This document shows, in pieces, positions 24,720 to 36,448 of a stretch of DNA of 64,000 nucleotides (positions are counted from its first letter, which is position 1; each line of letters starts with the position of its first letter). The notes beneath the pieces were generated by a model, which did not search any database, was not told where the DNA came from, and saw only the letters and a program-made list of their open reading frames with translations. Both the position numbers and the translations under genes were made by a program. Origin of the DNA: Prochilodus magdalenae. Lineage: Eukaryota > Chordata > Actinopteri > Characiformes > Prochilodontidae. The stretch is taken from the NCBI GenBank assembly GCA_024036415.1, contig JAMWET010003523.1, positions 297,501 through 361,500 of the forward strand. Reading direction: 5' to 3'.

Positions 24720-25012
24720 TGGGCTTTCATTTATTCATCTTCTAAGCTGCTTATCCTTTTTTTGCATGGGTTGGGCTCATTGTGTGGAAGGTAGGAAACA
24801 CCCTGGAAAGGCCGACAGTCCATCGCAGAGCAGAAACACAGACACACACATTTTCACACACAACTCATACCTATTTAGTTTCTCCAATCAGTCTGACACG
24901 CAGACACAGCGAGAACATGCAAACTCCACACAGACAGAACCTTGGATGCCCCAGCTATGAATCAAACCCAGGTCCTTCTTGCACTACCCAATGCACCACT
25001 GTGCAGCCCAAC
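24720..25012 (-). repeat. Teleost interspersed repeat, copy 3 (reverse)
   Basis: Reverse-strand copy of the 3.65/9.9 kb family: TTCATCTTCTAAGCTGCTTA, GGAAACACCCTGGAAAGGCC, GACAGTCCATCGCAGAGCAG, GAACATGCAAACTCCACACA, GAATCAAACCCAGGTCCTTC, TGCACCACTGTGCAGCCC. The 87- and 107-codon plus-strand frames here (24697-24960, 24782-25105) are antisense artefacts of the repeat. Confidence 0.9.
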
Positions 25013-25099
25013 ACCATACTTAAGAATACATTTTTGGATAATTCAGTTTGTGACAAACATGCACAAAGTAATAGAAGATTCATAGGTATAAAACCCCCT

Positions 25100-25645
25100 T
25101 CATGATTTTTTTGTATGTTTGTTACTCTTAAATGTTTCAGATCATCAAACAAATTTAAATGTTCGTCAAAAACAACACAATTTAACATAAAATGCAGCTT
25201 TTAAATGAAGGTTTTTATTATTAAGGGAGAAAAAATCCAAACCTACATGGCTCTCTGTCAAAAAGTGTTTGCCCCCCAGGTAAAACGTAACTTAACTGTG
25301 GCTTATCACACCTCAGTTCAATTTCTCTAGCCACACCCAGGCCTGAAAGAACGTAGTTGATATCTATCAGTCTGGAAAAGGTTATAAAAAACATTTCTAA
25401 AGTTTTGGGACTCCAGCGAAGCACAGTGAGAGCCATTATCCACAAATGGCAAAAACGTGGAACAGTGGTGATTACCCCAAGAGCACAGCGACGACTCATC
25501 CAAAAAGACCCCACAACAACATCCAAAGAACCGCAGGTCTCACTTGCCTCAGTTAAGTCCGCGTTCATGACTCCACCATAAGAAAGAGACTGGGCAAAAA
25601 TGGCCTGCATGGCAGAGGGCCAAGATAAAAACTTTTCACTTCTTT
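25100..25645 (+). pseudogene. Tc1 family B transposon relic with transposase N-terminus
   Basis: The 5' noncoding part (about 25250-25345) has the familiar AAGTGTTTGCCCCCCAGGT, ACTGTGGCTTATCACACCTC and TCTAGCCACACCCAGGCCTG blocks. The frame at 25357-25581 then encodes the Tc1 helix-turn-helix region: ISKVLGLQRSTVRAIIHKWQ, then ITPRAQRRLIQKDPTTTSKE, and after a frame shift a RKRLGKNGLHGRGP block (about 25581-25622). It ends abruptly there, so the whole DDE catalytic domain is missing. Small internal deletions also remove part of the linker. The element is dead. The 129-codon minus-strand frame (25221-25610) is its antisense. Confidence 0.93.
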
Positions 25646-27180
25646 ATACAACACTTAGGACATCATTAGTATACATCCCTAAGCATATGAATGGGTTTGA
25701 TGAAGCTTCTTAGTTGGCAGCTACTTATGTGAACCATTTTAAATGCTTCAGCATTTACATTGTAACTATACAGTAATAATAAAAAGAAGCAATGTAACTG
25801 TTGCACCATTTAAACTGGAGCAGTAATATTATGACACCGTGGCAAAGACCAAGTTTTAAAAGGGTGGTCAATGACAGTGAGAGAAAACAGAATAGCATTA
25901 TTTACTTATAATGAATGCAGTGGACAGCTACCCCCTGATACTCACATGACAACTTTGAGATCTCAGCAATGTGCACACCAACAAATTTAAAACAAAACCT
26001 GTAATAGTTTGGAGAAATGTGAAAGTCTAAAATTTCTTATTGTAATAATTGCTGTTATTTATTCATTTTAACTTAATTACATTTTGTAGCAAACTCTTGA
26101 TAAGCTGCCAATCTGAAATCTGATTGCTAGTCAAATATTAGGCATTCTGGACATTCATTTAATTTAATCTGTGGTACCAACTATGTAGAATCATTCCACA
26201 TATTTACCTGCAATTTTACATGTTTGCTTCATTGAAAACATTTCCCACAAACTTTTTTGTCATTTCAAACTTTGAGTGCTAGAGTGTGTCTATGTGTACA
26301 CCTGAAATCTGTTGGTGCAATAATGAATTCTGACTTAATGAACCTAATTATTGGTTATATGGATCACTAATTATTTAACTAAGAATGAAATAGCTTTTAG
26401 CTATGCATCTCTATGCTCTTTTTGTAAGAGTGGCTGCTTAGGGTAGGGGCAAAATCATTACAGCACTGTAGTCTTACAATATTTTGAATGACAGCATTGC
26501 ATCAACACACTAAGGTCAAGTATCAACAGGTTAGTGTTAGTCAGCCTGTCTACTTAATTCCATTTTGCTGCAATGAAATTGATTTGAATTGGAGTGGGAT
26601 GAACAAAACTTTATCTCATTAGACAAAAAAGATGTTGGCAAAGTTTTCCTTTGAGGGCAATATATGTTATTGCAGTCCTCAGCATTTTACAGTAATATCA
26701 TATGGTGACCTAAGTATTGTAGTAATACAGCCTTGTGGTGGTTCCCAGTCCTACTGTTTAGTTAGCCTAGTGTTTTAATGCATGCAAATGCTCGTACAGC
26801 AGTATGCAAAAGCTTGCAGACATTACAGAGACCTTTGTGACCGCCATCACAATACAAAGCTGAAGCACAGGAACACACCGCATATTAACTCTAATGATGG
26901 ATCTTAAATAGGCATCACCGCTGAGAAGAATACGGAATGAGTTTCCCATGTTATGAAAACTTTTGCTGTGTCCAACTGTGACATGAACAGTGTTGCCAAG
27001 TATTGGCAGGTCTTAACTGAATGCTACCCTGGTTTGACATGACCTTCCTTGCTGCCCTATTGGGTTTCACTTGTACCAGATGAGTGATACTGCAGAACCC
27101 CCAAAATGTCAGACTATCCTTCACTTTCCCCCACTTTTCTTTTGCTCAAAATATGTGCATCATCCAATTAACTGTAAATC
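25646..27180. other. Noncoding stretch, no gene seen
   Basis: AT-rich DNA with no identified repeat or exon. The frame at 26767-26949 on the minus strand has no recognisable domain. Confidence 0.5.
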
Positions 27181-27199
27181 AGAATATTATCTCCAACTG

Positions 27200-29170
27200 T
27201 ACAGCAAGCATCCACTCAAGCAGCAGCCTGCGTCCCATTAGATGATAATGTGCCCAAGTGCCTCTCTCCTAATGAGAGCCATTTGGGAGGGCGTGCTCAA
27301 CTAATATGACTGATAACAAGGGCATTGTCTAATTGCACATCTAATGTGTCATTTAGTGCTGATGACTTTGATAGGAGGGGCTGGCAAAAGTCCTGCGAGC
27401 TCTGACTGCTCCTCTGCCCCCACGAGAAGGTAAAAGCTGTGTTCATTCAGCAGTGCCGGGATAAGCCGCCCAAAAACCAGGCAAAGCCGTTTCCCCTCAG
27501 GAGGGGGGAATGACTTGAATTATGCACATGGTTTATATATTGGAACAGGAACACAAATACACCCGGTGCAGATCCCAAAAAAAGCCTTTGTTGGTTGACT
27601 TTGTAATATGCTTTGTGTAATATTTCCGCACTGAAGTCCAAATATTGATTATTGTAAGCGTAAGAGAGAATGAGGGCTGTTGGGTTTTAAATGTGGGCCA
27701 TTTTAGCAGATGGCTGTTTGAAAGCAGATCAGAGGCGGAACAGCTTGGCTTGTTTACAGATGGGATCTCTAATGTTAGCCTGGTCCCCAGTCTCCTCCGC
27801 CCCATGCCAAATCTCACGCCTTCTACAGTCAGCAATACCACTCACTAATTCCCTTATACAAACAGAAAATGCCATTTACACCACTTTGGGTCCATGAAAT
27901 TTGAGCTACATCAGTAATATGAGCTTTAGAAAATGCTTACCGGGGCCTTTCTAAACGAGGCCAGAAGTGATCAGATCTGATTTTCAGCTCAGCTTTTCAG
28001 CAGAGTTTACTCGATATTACACACAATCAGATTCTGGCATGAAAGTACCAGAATAGCCGGAGCCAATGCAAATGAAATGTCATCATCATCATGTGCCCTA
28101 ATGTTGCTAAGCAAACACTCCAATTACTATACGCATTCAGAGGATTTCCCCATCATTAAATCAACTCAATGGACTAAACAAATGATATAATTACATGGAA
28201 CATGAGGAATGAGAGACAGCCACAGATGTATTCATTTAAAATGACACTAATATTCAACGTTTACAAAAGAAATTAGCACGCAGCAAGAGTTGAGGTTGCA
28301 GCGGTAATGGCAAATGTTAGTGACAATGGCGCTTTCAGAGCGCAATCTAGCTAACTTTAACCTCAGAGAAAAGCCTGGGTTTACTATGAATATTTAATCA
28401 CATTTACATGACACATTACCTCAGCGCTGATTGTGCGTTCCCTGCACGCTTGCCGACAAACTGGCTTCACAAAATTGGAGGTTTTGCAGGGCTGAATTGT
28501 AACAATGATAAATGAGCCTATAAGAGACTACAGAGATACTAGTCTATCCTATAGATTACCGGATCCACAACAAATGCCAATCAGCCCAATTCAAAGACTG
28601 GTTAATAACCTTTCATGGACCAGCCAGAGAATACCATCATTTCAATGTGATGCTATTAAGCTGCGCACTGCGGGAGTGCACATTTTTGAGATGCAGAGCA
28701 ATAACAAGGGCCAATATGAGTGTCACCATGGGGTCTGGAAGGCAGCGGCGTTTGAACCCCCGCTAACGGAGCTTCACACTGACTTTGGCGCCTGACGTCA
28801 GGGGCTCATTCTTATTCACACCACTGTGCTGTTCTAAAGCCCAGCGCTAGCTCAGAGCTGTGAGCTGCTGTTCCAGGTCAGCCGTACAGAACCCCCCGCT
28901 TTATGAAACAGACACGCATCTCCCTAGGGGGCCATGAGATGGCCTCGGTGTTGACGAGTCCTTTAATATTTCATGCCTTTGCTTGGATAAGCGGCAAGCC
29001 AGCTCCACATAATATTACCCCCGCAACCCTTCCAGCAAACCCATGACCCGCTCTTTCCTCTCCTCTGCCACACAAGTCTCACACCGTAGCCAATTTACAC
29101 CTGCAGCAGCCAATTAAATAGGAACCCAATGGGGAAAAGGCCACGGTCAGTAGGAGGTTTAAACCATAAG
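27200..29170. promoter_or_regulatory. Long candidate conserved noncoding/enhancer region
   Basis: Almost 2 kb free of recognisable mobile DNA and microsatellites, with balanced composition and many TAAT-type homeodomain cores (for example near 27248, 27270, 27303, 28170 and 28240), plus a perfect palindromic CRE-type site at 28791-28802. No exon signature is convincing: the best frame (28505-28795) is 96 codons without a family match. Repeat depletion in a repeat-rich window often marks constrained regulatory DNA. This is inference, not demonstrated conservation. Confidence 0.4.
28791..28802. promoter_or_regulatory. Palindromic CRE-like site
   Basis: CCTGACGTCAGG is a perfect 12-base palindrome with the full TGACGTCA core bound by CREB/ATF-type bZIP proteins. 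Function in this context is not shown. Confidence 0.45.
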
Positions 29171-29757
29171 CCACCTTTAACATGCACCTCAGCCTGTGAA
29201 ACTACAGAGAGTGAACCCATCTGCCTGCACACATAGAGAGTCGAAAAGTACACCGTCCCAAAGATCAACCTTCTCTCAAGCTCTGCTCCAACTATTGACT
29301 TCTGCTGAGTAAAAGTGGTGCCTTCTTTTATTTTTATCCCTTCGAAGTCTGTTAATAGACTAGGTTTCCTAGGTTCAATGCTATTATTATTACCAGTGGA
29401 GAGAATTACCTTCAGGGCTGTAATTTTAGTTCATTTTCATTTTGATTGGAATATCAATGTTGTATTTAAACTCAGCATGTATTATAGTACTGTTCTTATT
29501 TCATAGGCAAGTTTTGGCTGGAACCAAAAGTGATTAATTCTAAAACTGCCCAGTGGAAAATGATCTAAATCGGGATTTTTCCCCTCTGTGGTCTGGATGT
29601 TAAATACAGCCAAACAAGCTGTTCCATTAATAAAGAATTCAGGAGCTGTCTAATGTGTCAGATTAACCTTCATTATAATTAGCACTTAACAGTGGGATAA
29701 TCCAACCCCAAATTTTGGCTGGCACCGACGCCATGAAAAAAAAAAACATTTCTTATA
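29171..29757. other. Noncoding stretch, no gene seen
   Basis: AT-rich DNA ending in a poly-A run at about 29737-29746. No coding region or nameable repeat. Confidence 0.5.
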
Positions 29758-29759
29758 GG

Positions 29760-30020
29760 CCAGTGGTCGCCAACCTGCCTCCTGGAGATTTGATTCAAAC
29801 CTATTTCTAACATTCTGCACCCCCATTGACTTTCCTAACTTGAACACTGCTGCTGAAATTAGATTCTGTAGAAAGTCTACATAAGGTTGTCTTACTGGTT
29901 TTAAAACCTGGTTCCGGAATACCCACTTCTCTGCACATTGTAGTGTTTCCTCTATTCCTCTGTTCCCAACTTTGAAATGTGCAGGGCCAGGACTACTCCA
30001 GGATCAGGGCTGGAAACCTT
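29760..30020. repeat. Non-autonomous DNA element (CTCCTGGAGAT type)
   Basis: Left end CCAGTGGTCGCCAACCTGCC-TCCTGGAGAT and right end ACTCCAGGATCAGGGCTGGA are imperfect inverted repeats, matching a widespread fish miniature element that starts with 'AGTGGT..CCAACCCTG.TCCTGGAGA'. The interior has no open frame. Superfamily not assigned. Confidence 0.7.
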
Positions 30021-31160
30021 GAATAAATCAGAGACTGTGAACAGTAGATTTCAGTCAGTGTTTAGAAATAGGGAACAGCAGGAGCTCAATGTAAAATCGC
30101 TGCAAGGTTAAATATATGTTAACATGTGCCTAGCAAGCTTTAAGTAAGTCATGGCTATATCTTTTGATTTGAATCATCATCCACTTAGAGCCAACTACTA
30201 GAATCTCATAGATATGATATTTTAGAAGAAGCCATATTTCACCAACAAATATTACTATAGCAATTATTACATTTGACATATGACTATAATTACAATCATT
30301 TTATAATAATGAAGTCATATTAACATGCACATTTGTTTTTTCTGATTATTTTAAGATGAAAAAAAATACAAATAACTCCAAGCCAAACAAAAAAAGGTAA
30401 AGAATGTTTTTTCTTGCTGCAAAACAAGAGTACAGGTACAACATCATCAAACTCCAGGCATAAAAATACACTGTAAAACACTCTGTAAAAGATGCAACCT
30501 AACAAAAAACTTTAATTTGTTACAAGCAACTGAACAGGTTTTATTCAACTCAAAAAATAGTTTGATTAAAAGACTAATGTGTCCAAAGTCTTTATTTATC
30601 ATATCTATATTTATTAGGTTGTATAAATCTAGCTCATTTGCTTGTAAGAAATGTAAGATTTTTTTAATTTCAGGTGAGACCCATAAAAATGCTTTTTAAA
30701 GTGCATATATTTTTTTATTGATAGAAAGTGGACAGTCTGGACTTTGATAGAATTCCTCAGCTTGCTTGAGTGAAATACAGGTGAGAAGTAATTGAATAGA
30801 AACAGACATCACAGCACTAAAATAGCCTTATACAATATAATTGTAACATGCTTTTCATTGTCAGTAACTGAAGCTTCTAAAGGTTAAGCCACAGACACAC
30901 CAGTCCACCTGTCCCCAGAGCAAAAACAAAAGCCCTGAATAAAGCAGCATGTCTGGTTTAATACAGCAGAAAATCCCCCCTGTGCTTCTGTAGGTTCAGC
31001 TTTATGCTTGATCCACGCTGCCTAGCTACCTCTGCGAAAGCAGTAACAGGCTTACATGCTGCCCCTGGTGTGTGCTATTTTTCGACATTAAAGCTTCTAT
31101 AGTGAATGGGTGAAATGCAGCCGCTTAATGCCTCTGTCAGACTCACAGGAACACAGAGGA
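30021..31160. other. Noncoding AT-rich stretch
   Basis: No gene or repeat recognised. Poly-A/T patches lie near 30335-30400. Short frames here are Lys/Phe-rich chance frames. Confidence 0.5.
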
Positions 31161-31165
31161 GCATG

Positions 31166-31741
31166 GGTACCACTTTAGAATAAGGCTACCTTCATAAATG
31201 ATTTAGAAATGGTTCAAAAAATCGTATTATTGGATATTAGTTAGGTCATAAACGCATTACAAAGTATTAATAAGCAGTTTTAACACAATGTATATGAACA
31301 TGTATCGAAGCTGATAGGGTTTATGTAGACTGATGGAAAAGATGAAGTATGATCAGTAAACATCAAAATCTGAGCTTTAACAACATAAAAGTATGAGTGT
31401 TCACTGTTAGATTAACAACAAGTCACTCAACAACAACAACAACAGCATCATTTTTATTTATATAGCGTTTTTACAACTGATGTTGTCACATAGCAGCTTT
31501 ACAAGGAATCTGGTGTCCAAGCCCCCAGTGAGCAAGCCAAGGGCGACAGAGGCAAGAAAAATCTCCCACAGTTCAAAAGGAATAAACCTCGAGAGGAGCC
31601 AAGACTCAAAAGGGGACCCCATCATCCTCGGGTCAACACCAACACCACCCTTGCCCTTTTATTAATGTGTTGAACCTGCTTAGTAATGAGAGTACACTTT
31701 TTTAGTAATCTCGTTAAACAGCCTTATTCTAAAGTGGTACC
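31166..31741. mobile_element. Non-autonomous DNA transposon with 22-bp perfect TIRs
   Basis: The left end (31166-31187) starts GGTACCACTTTAGAATAAGG and its exact 22-base reverse complement ends the element at 31741. The element spans 576 bases, has no transposase frame, and contains a second repeat inside it (about 31425-31670). The TIR style 'GGTA.CACTTTA.AATAAGG' is common among fish non-autonomous DNA elements. No clear target-site duplication is visible next to the ends. Confidence 0.85.
31425..31670 (-). repeat. Retroposon 3' end inserted in the TIR element
   Basis: Begins with a (CAA)n tail (31429-31444) then TTTTTATTTATATAGCGTTT, GTTGTCACATAGCAGCTTTA, CAAGCCAAGGGCGACAGAGG, CCTCGAGAGGAGCCAAGACT and CATCATCCTCGGGTCAACAC. 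This is a well-known fish interspersed repeat read from its 3' tail, so the element is on the minus strand. The 61-codon plus-strand frame is an artefact. Confidence 0.8.
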
Positions 31742-33640
31742 GGAACTTGATGCTCAAACCAGGTAGAGTGTGAGCCCTGTGAAGAACATCAGAGGACACA
31801 ACGATGCCATAAACTAAACATCTTACAATACAATGAAAGTCCGATACAGAAAGGCAACAAGGTGTGAGCGATGCAGTTTGGGTGTGTATTGCATGTCAGC
31901 ATGAAATTTCTTACCCATAATTAGCAGCATATCCATTTGAAGACTGAATTGATTTTCATTCGCTTCCAGCCCGTCAGCTAGAACAATATGCCATACGCAA
32001 CAATGCTCCTGTGACATGTGGACCCATTTCCAGATGTTCCTGCTACCTTGCACTGACCTCTGTGAGTAGACATGGACTCCGCTTTTCTGGCATTCTTTTA
32101 AGTAATGTACAGTAGCCTAATAGATCTGTCAGTTCTCCTGATATCACTTACACCAGTTCAGCTGCCCCCCGTTTCACAAGAGCGCCCCTGAGACTTAATA
32201 CAAATTAAACTACCCTGCTTCTTTAAAAGCCAAAGAGAAGGTCAGGCTGGCCAGAAGAAAAGAGCACTGTTGTCTGAGATGCTCCATCCAGATCTAATTC
32301 CACATCTGGTAAAAGAACTTCCAGCCATTACTGGAGATTTTTATCTGTTTAGCTTCAAAGGCTGAATGCTAAGCCTGGAGAGAACGTCCTCATTTTTGCT
32401 GTGTTGCATTTTACTGCAACCGCTTAAAAAGCTTTGCCGGCATTTACTGTAAAATCCAAGGATGATCTTGCCCTCTGTCGTGAGTGAGTAACCGCACGGT
32501 AAATAGGGCCATATGGTTGAACATTATGCATCCGTATCTCTCATTTCCTTTGAGATGTCATTCAAACTGATAGCCACTGTTCCTATCCTCCCACAAGCAT
32601 GCACAAAAGTGACACTCTCAGAACAATACCACACCTGGAACATTTTAGAAAGGTGCCACCCACCCCGAGTCTGAAGGTGACCTTATTGCTTGTTGCTTCC
32701 CATAATTGCATATCAAGAATGGAGTAAACTACAACTAATTAGAACGTCAGCAGGCCATTCGATATTCCTTCTGTTCATTAACCTTGTGCTGACCTCTATG
32801 AGTGTGGTTAGCTGGGCTGATAGATGGGAATATGGAGAGATTGCATTTTCCCTGTTTGCTGAGGTGTGCTGGCCATGACAGCTTTGACAAATAGGGGCAA
32901 TGTGGCGTGATCCGCAGAGACTACGGTACAGTACAGCAAACCCCAAACAAGTTTACCGCAAACACACAGCCCAGCACTAGCCTGCTATTACTTCAGCTCC
33001 ACCAGTAAATTGCAAACTCGCCAAGGTTAGCACAAACCAAGCACGGCTACGTCTGGTTGGTTGCATGACTTGCAGCTCATATGGTATGCTGAAGGTCACA
33101 GGGTGGTTCTGTGAGAGCCAGACAACTATTGGCACAAAAATGCAGGCCTACTCCAAGTTTTAGTCACTTTGATTGATGCTATTAATAGTGTCATTTTTGG
33201 GAGCATTTCACAAATTGCGTAATAACGGAGCCTTGATTTCTTGTTGGTAAATAAGTACTACTCATAAGCTCTTATTCTCTCCTGACCATCTCTCATCTAC
33301 CATCTTTTGTGGGAATCAATATCAGTAACCAAAACTAGAGCATAGTAATTGTTCCATAAGAAAGTGAGATTCATGCTCATCTCCCAACCACCCTACCAGA
33401 TTTGGCAGCAGCAGGCTAAGATAGAGGAGCTGGAACTGGTACTGCCATCACTGTAGAACAGAGTGGAAAGTAACTTTGTGAAGATTATTTGGGAATTTTC
33501 CAGGCCCTGGGTCTGACTGAGAGTAGTTCAGAATGACAACACTGTTGATGTAACACTGTATTACAAACTTTGTAATACTGTATAAAAATACTGTATATAT
33601 ATATATAATACCCATATAATAACTGCTCATTGGTGAAAGG
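31742..33640. other. Noncoding stretch, no gene seen
   Basis: Mostly unique DNA. The portion 32080-33120 is somewhat less AT-rich and repeat-free, possibly regulatory, without decisive motifs. A short TA run lies at 33594-33608. Confidence 0.45.
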
Positions 33641-33644
33641 GGGA

Positions 33645-33785
33645 TAACAAAGTATACAGAGCAACAAATGGACTACAGTCTGTAATTGTAGCACTATAAA
33701 CTGCTTCTACAGAGTAAGTGGACCTGATAAAATAGACAGAGTGTAGATACAAGAAGATAGGTTTAATGTTATGGTTGATGTGTGT
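33645..33785 (+). repeat. Unclassified repeat family U2, copy 1
   Basis: AACAAAGTATACAGAGCAAC, AATGGACTACAGTCTGTAAT, GTAAGTGGACCTGATAAAAT and the terminus TTTAATGTTATGGTTGATG match the right half of a common fish repeat. A second, longer copy of the family lies at 44.55-44.81 kb. Confidence 0.78.
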
Positions 33786-34280
33786 ATTAAATACAGCATG
33801 TGTCTAAAAGTAGCCAGGCAGCCCTTCTATTTAGTGCATACAGCTACTTTAGCATGCGGACGCAGCTTTTAAGTTGCAGAAACACACACAGTTTTATAAT
33901 CTCTATAAAAAAGCCTAAAACAACACCCTGGAGTGACCACACACAAGCCCAAGGTCACCATGCCCAGTGCTAAGCATCAGCAAGAGAAGTATGCTTAAGC
34001 TTTCTCTGATGTGATGGAGCTCCACCCAACCTTGAAGTGACATTTGTGACTCATAACAACATCAGTACCTGGCCTTACTAAAGCTGTTGTGGCTAAATGC
34101 AATCAAATCCTTACAGCAATGTTCCAATGTTTACTATAAAGTCTTCACAGGAGAGTAAAGGGCTGTTACTGTATATGTTCTGTATATATTCTCATTTTCT
34201 GCATTATGTACAAACAAGCATCTTCTGTGAAATAACTGTGGCAGATTTTGCATGTTGAGCATTGCCATATTTCCAGTGCA
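33786..34280. other. Noncoding stretch, no gene seen
   Basis: No coding, RNA or nameable repeat signal. Confidence 0.5.
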
Positions 34281-34282
34281 TG

Positions 34283-34301
34283 CTCTCTCTCTCTATTTCT
34301 T

Positions 34302-34386
<85 letters not shown>
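34283..34386. repeat. (CT)n long microsatellite
   Basis: Short CT run, an interruption with TTTCTTTATTT, then a pure CT run of about 39 units (34307-34385). The minus-strand Arg-Glu frame is an artefact. A further pyrimidine-rich zone continues at 34430-34545. Confidence 0.98.
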
Positions 34387-34390
<4 letters not shown>

Positions 34391-35120
34391 GCACTGAATA
34401 GATTTCCTATTATTGGCAAATCTGCTCAGTCTCACTAACTCCTTCCTTCCTCATCCGGCTCCCTCACCCCCTTATCACCATCTCCCTCTTTCTCTCGCTC
34501 TCTCTCTCTTACTCTCTCCCCCTCTCTCTCACTCACTCTCTCTGTGTGAACCATCCATATGCAGGTGCATCACTGTTGCTGTGCACAGCTGTCAGCTCTC
34601 ATGGCTGAAGATGAATAGAGCCTTGGGTTCTTCTCTGTCTCCCCCCTCCGTAGTATTGTAGTTAAAATTGTACAGGAGGGAAGCCTCCCGCTCTCTCCTC
34701 ATCACAGACACCCACACACATGGCTGCTGGGGCTCTCGAACTTTCTCTAGGTTTCTGGTGATCATGTTCATACATAGTGATGACTATGGAAAAAAAACTG
34801 AATGGAGACTCTGTAGGTTTCACACAACAAGGTTTGGACATCTTGGTACACCTGAATACTAAAATACTGTATCTTCTGATATATGTTCCCACGTGTGCAG
34901 AGTCAATCCAAGGCACAGTTCTGTCTTTTAGAGCAGAGGTGCTGCAAGCCAGAGCTTTAAAATCATCTTACTCTCCTTACTTTACATTTTATCTTCAATG
35001 GGGAATACATTGGCCAATGGCATCAAACAGAGTAAAGACTGAGTTCCCATGCAGAAAAGAGCACTAAACTTCTGCAGGGCTCATCTAATCCTTCATGAAC
35101 TCACCAAAAAAGGAAAACAT
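34387..35120. other. Pyrimidine-rich then unique noncoding DNA
   Basis: After CT-rich sequence to about 34545 the DNA becomes ordinary. Overlapping frames at 34413-35067 lack any family resemblance. Confidence 0.5.
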
Positions 35121-35121
35121 A

Positions 35122-35250
35122 CATACACATAGGGTGTAAATGTTCATGTTAAATTGCATCTGGGCTTTTTTCTCCCTGACCAAAGTCACTTTCTAGGTAT
35201 GCAGTAAAGTAAGGGCTGAGCAAATGTATTCTATTGTACCTGTCATGTTT
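35122..35250 (+). repeat. Unclassified repeat family U1, partial copy 3
   Basis: GGGTGTAAATGTTCATGTTA, AATTGCATCTGGGCTTTTTT and CTCCCTGACCAAAGTCACTT correspond to the second half of the copies at 12.24 and 15.69 kb. Confidence 0.72.
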
Positions 35251-35778
35251 TGTCTTTGACCTTTTATTTAATTTGTCCATTTATGAAAATAAAGTTATGA
35301 AAATGTACCAATAAGCACTTTTTTCAAACCTGAATGTAGTGTAAACATATCAGGACCATTGTTGCAGCTTGGAAGGTGCATTTATACTGTTTAAACAATT
35401 CTGGCATTGTGGCAATAGTGGATACGGAAGCACACTATATTTTAGATTGTGATTTTCCAGAGATGGCAAAGTGGCGGAAGAAACTTTGCATATGAAGTTA
35501 CTACTGAACCAGAGCTAGAGACAAGTCCAGGGAGGTCAGATTTAAAATCCACCACAGTATATTTGAGAAGTTCTGCGAAGGTGTGATGAACATTTTGTAA
35601 CAGTATTAAGCGAGCGCTGCTTCTATTTGCTAACATTTGCTTACATATTTAAAAGTCATTAGTCAGTAACTCTAGCAGCTCATTCTGGACTGCAGTTTAC
35701 TCATTGCTGCGTGCTACTGATGCTTTTATTCTGCCCTATGGAAATGTTTGCACATATTATGTATAATATAATGTATAA
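35251..35778. other. Noncoding stretch, no gene seen
   Basis: AT-rich DNA without recognisable features. Confidence 0.5.
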
Positions 35779-35850
35779 CAGTAATAATAATAATCATTTT
35801 TATAGAGCATTTTCATACTGCTGGCAGCTTAAAGTGCTTTGTAGATAGTT
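35779..35850 (-). repeat. Retroposon 3' end (reverse), TAA tail
   Basis: An AATAATAATAAT tail is followed by CATTTTTATAGAGCATTTTC, then GCAGCTTAAAGTGCTTTGTA. It is the reverse complement of the end seen at 21.37-21.42 kb. Confidence 0.7.
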
Positions 35851-36210
35851 GTCATCAGTAATAACAGAAATGATATGTTGTAATGAGCCACTGCCCAAAG
35901 CATAAATACCACACTGATGTAGAGTTTTAATTAAATGCCAATTCAGCTTCGCTACTCTGCTATATTTACACCCCTCGCCTCAGACAGTAGTCCGTGACTG
36001 CCCTTTACTTTCCTATACATGTCTTTATGTCTTTAAATTATTGGGGCTTCTAATGTTTCCCTGTTCTGTGCTCTACATTAGTGTTAATTGTTGACTTTCA
36101 CACATGCAGAGTTTTACTGAACTTAAATACCTCTAGCACTGTGGAGCGGCAATAAGAAATGCTGAACAACTGCACACTTGTTAAGAGAAGGAGAAATAAC
36201 AAGTGTGCAG
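35851..36210. other. Noncoding stretch, no gene seen
   Basis: No gene or repeat recognised before the GA microsatellite. Confidence 0.5.
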
Positions 36211-36213
36211 AAA

Positions 36214-36270
<57 letters not shown>
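36214..36270. repeat. (GA)n microsatellite
   Basis: GA run of about 27 units. Frames reading Arg-Glu or Ser-Leu over it are artefacts. Confidence 0.98.
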
Positions 36271-36271
<1 letters not shown>

Positions 36272-36356
36272 ACAGCTCCTTACAAACATTCCAAATATGT
36301 TTTGACATTTTACTGTAAAAGTCACCACATTGATCAAGCACTTACATACGTAACGA

Positions 36357-36448
36357 ACACACACGGGCACAGATACACACACACACACAATCACACACGC
36401 ACACATACACACACACATGCACACACACACACACACACACACACACAA
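36357..36448. repeat. (CA)n imperfect microsatellite
   Basis: Interrupted CA repeats ending in a pure run (about 36420-36447). Confidence 0.96.

Noticed and set aside
25221..25610. 129-codon minus-strand frame
   Set aside because: Antisense of a Tc1 transposase relic encoded on the plus strand.
28505..28795. 96-codon plus-strand frame in the repeat-free island
   Set aside because: No homology recognised and no clear splice signals; a regulatory element is the simpler reading.
34204..34419. Arg-Glu repeat protein on the minus strand
   Set aside because: Direct translation of a CT microsatellite, not a gene. The same applies to the frames at 14075-14311, 36203-36520 and 36908-37169.
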